Of a stretch of 64,000 bases of DNA, positions 38,701-45,835 are shown one piece after another; position 1 is the stretch's first letter, and every line of letters begins with the position of its first letter. Below the pieces are notes generated by a model that worked only from the letters and a program-made list of their open reading frames with translations, was not told the origin of the DNA and did no database searches. Where the stretch lies: assembly GCF_000812875.1 (NCBI RefSeq), contig NZ_JSYK01000002.1:186001-250000 (forward strand), written 5' to 3'. The DNA is from Kaistella solincola (GTDB taxonomy: Bacteria; Bacteroidota; Bacteroidia; Flavobacteriales; Weeksellaceae). A program made the position numbers and the translations under genes.

Positions 38701-39870
38701 TTGAGCGATTTAGATTTATTACACTTCGAACAGCTAAAAAATGAGGTTCAAACTCAGTATTTAGAAAACCATACGCCCTCCTTTGATGATATTTCAAAAT
38801 GGAAGGGCATTGACATCATATATTTTCAGGAAGATTTACGAAAAATCGCCAAAGGAAATATCAGCGAAAAAACTTTTTACACCTACTTTAAAAACTCGCC
38901 GGTAACCAAATTACCGCGGATTGATATGCTGAATATTCTTTCTGTTTATGCGGGTTACGTATCTTGGTATGATTTCAAGAAAAACCATCTTTTCTCCGAC
39001 GAGATCTTAAAGGACCTCGAAGAGGAAGACGAAAATCTGGAGGAAATTTTATCTCAGGATATTAAAAATGCACCGGAAATTGAAGAGGAAGAAAAAAATC
39101 CGGCACCTAAGCCTAAAATTTCAGAAAAAACCGTTGAAAAGCAGGTAGAAAATTATGATTTACAAAACTCTACAACTGATATTCAAAACGTTAACAAAAA
39201 CGGACCAACTTTTTCCTCTTACGACACTACGGAGCAAAAAGGCACATTCTCTCTTGTAAAAAAATATCTTTGGTTGGGAATTTCGCTCGTTTTGGCAATT
39301 TTGGTTGGTCTCCTTGGTTTCAAAGATGAACTTTTCAGCAAAAAATTCTATTACAGTTTTATAGACGCAGACCGAAACTCCAAAATCAATGCGGAACTGC
39401 AGGTGCAAATCCTGAAGGAAAACGAGTCGCCAATCGTTTACACCGCGAAACCGAATGAGCCTTTCGTTTACACCACGCAGTCAAAAAGCCTGACAATGGT
39501 CGTTTCCTCCCCTTATTACCGCACCGATACCATTCACAGAAACCTCGAAACTGCACCTGAAGCCGAAACCATTGAGCTGAAGCCGAACGATTACGCGATT
39601 ATGCTTTTCTATTATTCCAAATCCATAAAAGATTTGAAACGTAAAAGAGAAACACTTAACTATCTGATCAGCGATGATGCCCTGATTTACCAGGTTTATG
39701 ACAATGAAACCTACGGCGTAGAAACAATGGATAAACAGCGGTACATCAACCTCGTAACTTTACCTTCAACTTCGCTTGAAAATCTGGAAGTAATTGAAAC
39801 TAAGGATGATAAATCGAATAAAATTATAATGATTAAATTTAAAATCGCTACCGATGAAAAAATTAACTAA
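38701..39870 (+). CDS. Membrane-anchored protein of unknown function, TTG start
   Basis: Predicted 389-residue single-pass protein. The first codon is TTG (LSDLDLLHFEQLKNEV); no in-frame ATG is near. Residues 1-100 are a helical cytosolic domain with FYTYFKNSPVTKLPRIDMLN and ILSVYAGYVSWYDFKKNH. Then comes an acidic, Pro/Lys-rich linker, one membrane helix (YLWLGISLVLAILVGLLGF, about 190-208) and a periplasmic beta-rich domain of 180 residues. This topology (cytosolic sensor or adaptor, linker, outer domain) suggests signal transfer across the inner membrane, which is inference. It overlaps the downstream lipoprotein gene by 17 bases. I do not recognise a family. Confidence 0.75.
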   Translation: MSDLDLLHFEQLKNEVQTQYLENHTPSFDDISKWKGIDIIYFQEDLRKIAKGNISEKTFYTYFKNSPVTKLPRIDMLNILSVYAGYVSWYDFKKNHLFSDEILKDLEEEDENLEEILSQDIKNAPEIEEEEKNPAPKPKISEKTVEKQVENYDLQNSTTDIQNVNKNGPTFSSYDTTEQKGTFSLVKKYLWLGISLVLAILVGLLGFKDELFSKKFYYSFIDADRNSKINAELQVQILKENESPIVYTAKPNEPFVYTTQSKSLTMVVSSPYYRTDTIHRNLETAPEAETIELKPNDYAIMLFYYSKSIKDLKRKRETLNYLISDDALIYQVYDNETYGVETMDKQRYINLVTLPSTSLENLEVIETKDDKSNKIIMIKFKIATDEKIN

Positions 39871-40441
39871 CATATTTTTTATTGCATTCACCATGCTCTT
39901 CTTCTTTGTTGCGTGCAAAAAAGAAGAACCACAACGCTCTGATCTCGAAATTGTAAGAAATAACAACAACCAATTGTCTTACCCCGTAACAAAAATGGAC
40001 AGCGCACAGGCAATTACCACCATCACCAAACAAAAAATTCAGGAATTGCTGGATTTATCTACGCTCTATACCTCAGGAAACAAAGACACAGAAATCGATT
40101 CGGTAATTTACGCGCAGATGATTAAAAGTTATTTTGTAGATCAGGATTCCATGAAACTTACCGCAATTTTGTCGCAGCTCGACAGTTTGAAGGTAAAAAC
40201 CGCGAAAGTCGGAAACATTAAGGTTTCCAAGAAAATGAACGAAAAAGACACTTTGGATTTTGCGCAGTTCAGCGTGGAATATTTTGACAGTAAAAACAGG
40301 TCGCTGGGAACTTTCGAAAAAACCGCGCAATATGTTTTGAAACCGTCACCGGTGAAATTCCAGAAAGAATTTAAGTTCTACTTTGTTGATTTTGATTCAA
40401 AATTGCCAAAAGACAGCACGTCGGTCGGTGTTACCAAATAA
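39854..40441 (+). CDS. Lipoprotein of unknown function, paired with the membrane protein
   Basis: A 195-residue lipoprotein: MKKLTNIFFIAFTMLFFFVAC. The mature part has helical Gln/Asp-rich segments and a C-terminal beta-rich half (DTLDFAQFSVEYFDSKNRSL, YVLKPSPVKFQKEFKFYFVD). It starts 17 bases before the end of the upstream gene and is almost certainly co-translated with it. The last 64 bases overlap the end of the convergent 5-formyl-THF cyclo-ligase gene. No family recognised. Confidence 0.75.
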   Translation: MKKLTNIFFIAFTMLFFFVACKKEEPQRSDLEIVRNNNNQLSYPVTKMDSAQAITTITKQKIQELLDLSTLYTSGNKDTEIDSVIYAQMIKSYFVDQDSMKLTAILSQLDSLKVKTAKVGNIKVSKKMNEKDTLDFAQFSVEYFDSKNRSLGTFEKTAQYVLKPSPVKFQKEFKFYFVDFDSKLPKDSTSVGVTK

Positions 40442-40965
40442 TCCAGCGGAATATCAAACTCAGAAATATCTTCAACATCGCTTTCCGGCGGAAAAAAACT
40501 AACGCCCACTTTCAGCACATTTTCATTAATGTTCGTTAAAAAGCGGTCGTAAAATCCTTTGCCGTAACCAACTCTGTTTCCCTTTTTATCAGCGTAAAGC
40601 AAAGGCATAATCACCAAATCGAAATCTTTAACACCTGAATCTTCATTACCGACCGGTTCTTTTATTCCCCAGGAATTGGTTACCAGCGGCGTTTCCGCTA
40701 AGATTTCTATTGCGATTATTTTTTCATTCACAATTTTCGGCACAAAAACCCGGATATTTTTTTGAAAAAAATAATTTAAAAAAAATGCCGTTTCAACCTC
40801 CTTTTTTTTCGAAATGGATAGGAAACAATGCACTTTCTGCCCGTTGGAAAGCTGAAATTTTTCATTAAAATTCCGGAAAATTTCTTCTGATAAATTTTGA
40901 ACCTCAGCCAAACTAAGGTTCATTTTTTTCTCCGAATATAATTTTCTCAGGGCTGTTTTGGTCAT
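40378..40965 (-). CDS. 5-formyltetrahydrofolate cyclo-ligase
   Basis: Converts 5-formyl-THF to 5,10-methenyl-THF with ATP. It has 195 residues, the usual length. The P-loop-like substrate motif GYGKGFYDRFL is clear, as are the basic N-terminal LRKLYSEKK and FVPKIVNEK segments. It is the last gene of the trhO-trhP-ferredoxin set, five bases after the ferredoxin. It overlaps the convergent lipoprotein by 64 bases at the 3' ends, beyond the conserved core (PLDYLVTPTD). Confidence 0.92.
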   Translation of the reverse strand: MTKTALRKLYSEKKMNLSLAEVQNLSEEIFRNFNEKFQLSNGQKVHCFLSISKKKEVETAFFLNYFFQKNIRVFVPKIVNEKIIAIEILAETPLVTNSWGIKEPVGNEDSGVKDFDLVIMPLLYADKKGNRVGYGKGFYDRFLTNINENVLKVGVSFFPPESDVEDISEFDIPLDYLVTPTDVLSFGNFESKSTK

Positions 40966-40970
40966 TTTTT

Positions 40971-41201
40971 CTAAATTTCCTTTACAGAAATAATCTTCAC
41001 CGGACAGGCTTTTGCGGCTTTTTCACAAGGTTCAAAAGCTTCAAAAAAAGGCGTTTTAAGGGTGAAAAAACCTTTTTTATCCACCGTTTTCAGCAAAACC
41101 GATTTGCCGTCTTTTTTCGACATCCGGAAATATTCCGGCGCAAATTCCGCGCAATAATTACAGCCGATGCATTTTTCACGCTGCAAGGTTACGATGACCA
41201 T
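40971..41201 (-). CDS. 4Fe-4S ferredoxin-like protein
   Basis: A 76-residue electron carrier. CIGCNYCAEFAPEYF holds three cluster Cys and CEKAAKACPVKII the fourth (the CP Cys); the second half-motif has one other Cys (CEKAAKAC), giving a single-cluster ferredoxin of the Clostridium/Thermotoga monocluster kind. Its ATG overlaps the trhP stop by one base (TGATG). It could supply electrons or support the Fe-S enzyme TrhP; that is inference from coupling. Confidence 0.88.
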   Translation of the reverse strand: MVIVTLQREKCIGCNYCAEFAPEYFRMSKKDGKSVLLKTVDKKGFFTLKTPFFEAFEPCEKAAKACPVKIISVKEI

Positions 41202-42448
41202 CAGTTATTCTCTACGATTTTGTAAAGCTTGTCAGACGGACGAATTTTAAATTCGGTTTTAAAAGTGATTACGTCCGACTTCGAAGCTTTCGATGCGTTA
41301 GGTTTTGTGTCCACAAGCATTGCATCTAAAACCATTTCCTGGGAACCGGTCGTAGGACCTTGGATTAAAACGCGATCGCCCACGTTTAGATCATACGCTT
41401 CCACCAGAAACTCTGCAACATTGGATTTTGGGTAAAAATGTCTGCCTTTTCCGATATAAATTTTCTTTTGAGTTGCCGCTGAACCCGAAACATTGGACCA
41501 TTCGCCCAATTCCTGACCAAGGTAATAGCCCGCCCAGAAACCTCGGTTATACACCGTTTCAAGTCTTGCCATCCAGTCCGCAACTTTTTCCGGGCTGAAA
41601 GTTCCGTCTGCAACTGCATCAATCGCTTCGCGGTAACATTTCGTAACCGTTGCCACATATTCGGGCGCACGGCCACGACCTTCAATTTTCAAGACTTTTA
41701 CGCCAGAATCTACCACATGATCTAAAAAATTGATGGTGCACAAATCCTTTGGCGACATCATATATTCGTTATCGAGCTCGATTTCAAAACCGGTTTCCTG
41801 GTCAATTACGGTATATTTCTTACGACAGTTCTGCTTGCACGCACCACGGTTTGCAGAGGAATTATGCGAATGCAAACTCAAATAGCATTTCCCCGAAACT
41901 GCCATGCACAAAGCGCCGTGACCAAAAATCTCCACTTCAACCAAATTTCCCGATGGTCCGCGAACATCATCTTTAACAATCTGATCGCAGATTTTTTTCA
42001 CCTGCATGATAGAAAGTTCACGGCTCATCACCATCGTATCGGCAAAAAGCGCGTAGAACTTCACGGTTTCGATATTGGTGATATTGATCTGCGTAGAAAT
42101 ATGCACTTCCATGCCGATTTGTCGCGCGTAAGAAATCACCGCCTGATCCATCGCGATCACCGCAGTGAGATTTGCGGCTTTTGCTTTGTCTAAAAGCGTT
42201 TTAATGAGCGATAAATCGTGATCGTAAATGATGGTATTTAAAGTAAGATACGTTCTAACCCCTTTTTCAGCACATCTTTGCGCAATTTCCGGTAAATCAT
42301 CAATGGTGAAATTAATGGAAGCGCGCGCCCGCATATTAAGCTGCTCCACACCGAAATAAATAGAATCTGCACCGTTATCCAGAGCGGCCTGCATTGATGT
42401 GAAATCACCCGCAGGTGCCATCAGTTCGATTTTTCCTGAAGATGTCAT
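41201..42448 (-). CDS. trhP: U32 peptidase-family tRNA hydroxylase TrhP (YegQ-like)
   Basis: A 415-residue homologue of TrhP/YegQ, which in E. coli makes 5-hydroxyuridine at U34 of certain tRNAs with prephenate and an Fe-S cluster. The barrel begins IELMAPAGDFTSMQAALDNG. The U32 signature lies in VEIFGHGALCMAVSGKCYLS, with Cys-rich RGACKQNCRKKY that supplies cluster ligands. Residues 328-415 form a separate C-terminal beta domain (KKIYIGKGRHF ... GPTTGSQ ... SDKLYKI), which is also present in the upstream TrhO. The start ATG overlaps the trhO stop by one base (TAATG). Protease activity is not expected. Confidence 0.9.
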   Translation of the reverse strand: MTSSGKIELMAPAGDFTSMQAALDNGADSIYFGVEQLNMRARASINFTIDDLPEIAQRCAEKGVRTYLTLNTIIYDHDLSLIKTLLDKAKAANLTAVIAMDQAVISYARQIGMEVHISTQINITNIETVKFYALFADTMVMSRELSIMQVKKICDQIVKDDVRGPSGNLVEVEIFGHGALCMAVSGKCYLSLHSHNSSANRGACKQNCRKKYTVIDQETGFEIELDNEYMMSPKDLCTINFLDHVVDSGVKVLKIEGRGRAPEYVATVTKCYREAIDAVADGTFSPEKVADWMARLETVYNRGFWAGYYLGQELGEWSNVSGSAATQKKIYIGKGRHFYPKSNVAEFLVEAYDLNVGDRVLIQGPTTGSQEMVLDAMLVDTKPNASKASKSDVITFKTEFKIRPSDKLYKIVENN

Positions 42449-43800
42449 TAGCTTAAGATTTTAAAAAGTTTATCAGACAGGCGAACTCTGAACGGAACCG
42501 GGAAAGTAATCTGGTCACCGGCTTTTGCGGTTTCGCAAGCTTCACCATTGGCAAAAATTTCAGTTATGTTAAATTTCTGTTCACCTGTTGTTGGTCCGGA
42601 AATCAAGACTTTATCACCAATGTTAATCTCACCATTTTCAAGTAAAAACTGTGCGATTTTAGATTTGGTATAATAATGTTCAGCTTTGCCCAGCAACACT
42701 TTTTTTATACTGATTTTCTGTCGGATATTTTTTTCCGCCTTTGCAAGCGCTTTTTTTGGTAATTCGCCGGACTTTTTAAATTTCAACGCTTCAGATTTTC
42801 CTTTCCGGAAAATTTTATTACCAACCTGAACGCCTTTTCGCAATTTTATCTGTTCCGCCAACGGCAAATGAATAATATCCTGACATTCGGCAGAACAGCA
42901 GTTTTCCATGGCAGCTTTACACTCATCACACTGAATGAAAAGCAAATGACAACCTTCATTAGCACAGTTCGTGTGATTATCACAGGGTTTTCCGCACTGG
43001 TGACACTGCGAAACAATATCCTCAGTAATTCTTTCACCAAGTCGGTGATCGAAAACGAAATTCTTACCAATGAATTTGCTTTCAATATTTTCTTCTTTAA
43101 TCTGGCGCGTATACTCGATGATTCCACCTTCAAGCTGATAAACATTTTTAAAACCCTGATGTTTGAAATAAGCGCTCGCTTTTTCACAACGGATTCCGCC
43201 GGTGCAATACATCAGCAGGTTTTTATCTTCTTTGAAATCCTGTAGTTTTTCATTAATGATCGGCAAACTTTCCCGGAAAGTTTCCACATCCGGCGTAATG
43301 GCACCTTCAAAATGTCCGACTTCACTTTCATAGTGATTTCGAAAATCTACGACAATCGTATTTGGATCTTCAAGTAAAGAATTGAATTCTTTTGCTTTCA
43401 GGTGAATTCCTTTATTGGTAACATCAAAGGTTTCATCATTTAAACCGTCGGCCACAATTTTATGCCGCACTTTAATGGTTAATTTCAAAAATGAATGGTC
43501 ATCGTGCTCCACGGCCTCATTCAGCCGAATGCCTTTCATAAAATCATATACTTCCAGCGTTTCGCGGAAAGCAGCCAGATTTTCCTCCGGAATACTCATC
43601 TGAGCGTTGATACCTTCGTGCGCCACATAAATTCTGCCCAGCGCATCGAGGGCGTTCCAGGCTATAAATAATTCGTCGCGAAACTGCTTAGGATTTGGGA
43701 TTTTGGCGTACGCATAGAAAGACAAAGTAAGACGCTGCTTACCGGCTTCATCAATAAGCTGGGCTCTTTCTTCTGCGCTTAAGGTGTTATACAGTTGCAT
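42448..43800 (-). CDS. trhO: Rhodanese-type tRNA U34 hydroxylase TrhO (YceA-like) with a TrhP-like C-terminal domain
   Basis: Homologue of TrhO, the oxygen-dependent maker of 5-hydroxyuridine at tRNA U34. Parts in order: N-terminal UPF0176 ferredoxin-like domain (1-120), rhodanese domain with the catalytic Cys in LLMYCTGGIRCEKASAYF (about 215-232), and a Cys-rich C domain with four CxxC-like pairs (CHQCGKPCDNH, CDECKAAMENCC). E. coli TrhO ends near here at 350 residues. This protein has 450, and residues 366-450 match the C-terminal domain of the neighbouring TrhP (GKAEHYYTKSKIAQF, NIGDKVLISGPTTGEQ, SDKLFKILS). A -7 promoter element lies 31 bases upstream, so trhO is the first gene of the operon. 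Confidence 0.9.
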   Translation of the reverse strand: MQLYNTLSAEERAQLIDEAGKQRLTLSFYAYAKIPNPKQFRDELFIAWNALDALGRIYVAHEGINAQMSIPEENLAAFRETLEVYDFMKGIRLNEAVEHDDHSFLKLTIKVRHKIVADGLNDETFDVTNKGIHLKAKEFNSLLEDPNTIVVDFRNHYESEVGHFEGAITPDVETFRESLPIINEKLQDFKEDKNLLMYCTGGIRCEKASAYFKHQGFKNVYQLEGGIIEYTRQIKEENIESKFIGKNFVFDHRLGERITEDIVSQCHQCGKPCDNHTNCANEGCHLLFIQCDECKAAMENCCSAECQDIIHLPLAEQIKLRKGVQVGNKIFRKGKSEALKFKKSGELPKKALAKAEKNIRQKISIKKVLLGKAEHYYTKSKIAQFLLENGEINIGDKVLISGPTTGEQKFNITEIFANGEACETAKAGDQITFPVPFRVRLSDKLFKILS

Positions 43801-44092
43801 GCTATAAACGGTTTAAGTGAGAAAATTTTTGCAAAGATAAAAATTTTAGCGTCATTGCGAGCCACACAAATGGTGAAGCAATCTGTTGCTTTTATAGAAA
43901 GTTTTATTTGGGCAGCTTTTTGACGGCGTCGAATGTCAAAGTGTAATTTATTTTGGCAGACATTTCCGCCCTCCGTTCCCGCTTTTTTTTGTCATTGCGA
44001 ACGAAGTGAAGCAATCCATTGAACTTTTTTCCAGTCGCAATAACAAAAAAAGAGCTCCACTCAGGTCGGGCTGCAATTTCTAGCCGCTAAAA
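43801..44092. repeat. Spacer with trhO -7 element and two GTCATTGCGA repeats
   Basis: Minus-strand TATCTTTGC at 43831-43839 is the likely trhO -7 element. Two copies of the widespread GTCATTGCGA...GAAGCAATC repeat follow (43851-43883 and 43991-44017), on the same strand about 140 bases apart. There is no gene. Confidence 0.75.
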
Positions 44093-45253
44093 TCAGTAAT
44101 TTTCGTAAATATACTTCAGGATATTCTGGTCGGTTTCTGTAAACGGAACTTTTCTTCGCGCCATCGCCAGTTCAGCAACTTCATAGGCTTTTTCAAGCTT
44201 GAATTTCTCGTCACCTTTCATTCCGCCCCAGGAAAAACTCTCAATTAAATTTGGCGGAAAACCGGATTTAAAAATATTCGCTGCAACACCAACTACCGTT
44301 CCGGTGTTAAATTGAGTATTGATCGCAGATTTCGAATGATCCCCCATAATCAAACCCGCAAATTGCAGGCCTGTAGAGGCAAATTTTTTCGTTTTATAAT
44401 TCCACAGTTTTACGACGGCGTAATTATTTTTAAGGTTCGAGGAATTGGTATCAGCACCGAGATTACACCATTCTCCAATTACAGAATTCCCGATAAAACC
44501 ATCGTGGCCTTTATTTGTATAACCAAAAATCACAATATTATTCACTTCACCGCCCACTTTACAGTGTGGACCAACCGTAGTCGCACCGTAGATTTTCGCA
44601 CCTAAATTAAATTTCGATCCTTCACAAAGTGCAATCGGGCCGCGCAGGTTGCAACCTTCCATCACTTCTGCGTTTTTACCGATGTAGATTTTTCCGGTTT
44701 TGGTGTTCAAAGTTGAAAATTCTACCTCGGCGCCTTCTTCAATAAATAAATCTTTTTCGTCGCCCAAAAATCCATTCGTTGCAGAAAGCTTTTGCGAAGT
44801 TGTGCCTTGCGTCAGCAATTCAAAATCAAAATCCAACGCCTTGTCATTAAAGGAAAATAAATCCGTCGGCTGCGTGAAAAATAAAATTTGTTCCTCAATA
44901 TCCGTCATTTTATTAATTTGGCTCAGAGAGAAATTCTCCATATTAATTCGCACTGCAAGCAGTTCATCCTTGTAAACCAAAGCTTCACCCAATTTCAAAT
45001 CTTTTATCTGAGCTAAAATCGCAGGCGTTGGTAAAAAGTTCGGAACCAAAAAAATGCTCTCTTTAGCGGCATATTTTTTAAATTTTTCCTGCAGATAATC
45101 TTCCGTCAAGTAAGAAACATCGGAAATTTCCAGCAATTTCTGCCATCTTTCGGAGAATGTCAGAATTCCGCAACGCATTTCTGCGACGGGGCGTGTGAAA
45201 GTTAGCGGTAAAAAATCTTCCCAGAACTGGGCATCGGAAAAAACAAGCTGCAT
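44093..45253 (-). CDS. Alternative GlmU-family sugar nucleotidyltransferase/acetyltransferase
   Basis: Resembles the Bacteroidota GlmU-like family (two-domain UDP-GlcNAc synthesis). With the start at 45253 (MQLVFSDAQFWEDFLPLTFT) it has 386 residues; an in-frame ATG at 45364 would add 37 residues across a terminator hairpin and is unlikely. The N-terminal domain has TRPVAEMRCGILTFSERW but no classical LAAGxGTRM loop. The C-terminal part is a left-handed beta helix with hexapeptide turns (GKIYIGKNAEVMEGCNLRGP; VGPHCKVGGEVNNIVIFGYT), typical of acetyltransferases. In the family this supplies UDP-GlcNAc for cell wall synthesis. Confidence 0.82.
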   Translation of the reverse strand: MQLVFSDAQFWEDFLPLTFTRPVAEMRCGILTFSERWQKLLEISDVSYLTEDYLQEKFKKYAAKESIFLVPNFLPTPAILAQIKDLKLGEALVYKDELLAVRINMENFSLSQINKMTDIEEQILFFTQPTDLFSFNDKALDFDFELLTQGTTSQKLSATNGFLGDEKDLFIEEGAEVEFSTLNTKTGKIYIGKNAEVMEGCNLRGPIALCEGSKFNLGAKIYGATTVGPHCKVGGEVNNIVIFGYTNKGHDGFIGNSVIGEWCNLGADTNSSNLKNNYAVVKLWNYKTKKFASTGLQFAGLIMGDHSKSAINTQFNTGTVVGVAANIFKSGFPPNLIESFSWGGMKGDEKFKLEKAYEVAELAMARRKVPFTETDQNILKYIYENY

Positions 45254-45350
45254 GTGATAGATGTTAGGTGTTGGCTGTAAGATAATCGATAAAAAATTGC
45301 AAATAAAAATACCATTTTTTACCGAAAATAACTTCAAAAAATTGGAATAA

Positions 45351-45382
45351 AAAAAGTCTTTCAAAAAAAATTGAAAGACTTT
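45351..45382 (-). terminator. Terminator of rpmE2
   Basis: AAAGTCTTTCAA / TTGAAAGACTTT with a six-A loop and a T run on the minus strand, 20 bases after the rpmE2 stop. Confidence 0.8.
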
Positions 45383-45401
45383 AGTTCTAAAAATTCGGCG
45401 C

Positions 45402-45653
45402 TTATTTCGCGAATTTTTTGTATTTGTTCATGAATTTGTCAACTCGACCTGCGGTATCAACTAATTTCACTTTTCCGGTATAGAAAGGGTGAGAAGTTGA
45501 AGAGATCTCCATTTTTACCAATGGATAAGTTTCTCCTTCATATTCAATCGTATCTTTGGTATCTGCTGTAGATTTGCAAAGAAACACCTCGTCGTTACTC
45601 ATATCTTTGAAAACAACAAGTCTATAATTTTCTGGGTGGATTCCGTTTTTCAT
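45402..45653 (-). CDS. rpmE2: 50S ribosomal protein L31 type B (bL31B, zinc-free)
   Basis: An 83-residue L31 of the type B (C-minus) form. [20 protein letters not shown] and [20 protein letters not shown] define it, and the zinc-binding CxxC pairs of type A are missing (only CKS remains). The promoter and terminator show it is transcribed alone, away from the other ribosomal genes. In many bacteria type B is induced by zinc shortage; no Zur box was recognised here, so it may be the constitutive L31. Confidence 0.95.
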   Translation of the reverse strand: MKNGIHPENYRLVVFKDMSNDEVFLCKSTADTKDTIEYEGETYPLVKMEISSTSHPFYTGKVKLVDTAGRVDKFMNKYKKFAK

Positions 45654-45727
45654 AACTTATTTTATTATTAATAATTAAAGCTTTGCTTTCGAAATAGTAA
45701 TGGTATTTCTCTGCTAAATTTTAGACC

Positions 45728-45758
45728 GCAAAAGTACAATTATTTTTTTAATTTGCAA
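45728..45758 (-). promoter_or_regulatory. Near-consensus promoter of rpmE2
   Basis: Minus strand: TTG, exactly 19 bases, TACTTTTGC; about 75 bases upstream of the ATG. Confidence 0.8.
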
Positions 45759-45805
45759 ATACAACTCCTATTAAATTTTAAAGTCTTCACCTCAACAATT
45801 TTAAT

Positions 45806-45813
45806 TAAATTTG
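45806..45813 (+). promoter_or_regulatory. -7 element of the beta-helix lipoprotein gene
   Basis: TAAATTTG, 22 bases before the ATG at 45836; no clear TTG partner. Confidence 0.45.
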
Positions 45814-45835
45814 AAAAATCAGTATTCTTTCGTCT

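Noticed and set aside
45253-45364. N-terminal extension of the GlmU-like protein
   Set aside because: The extra 37 residues run across a spacer and the edge of a terminator hairpin; the conserved start is MQLVFSDAQFW at 45253.
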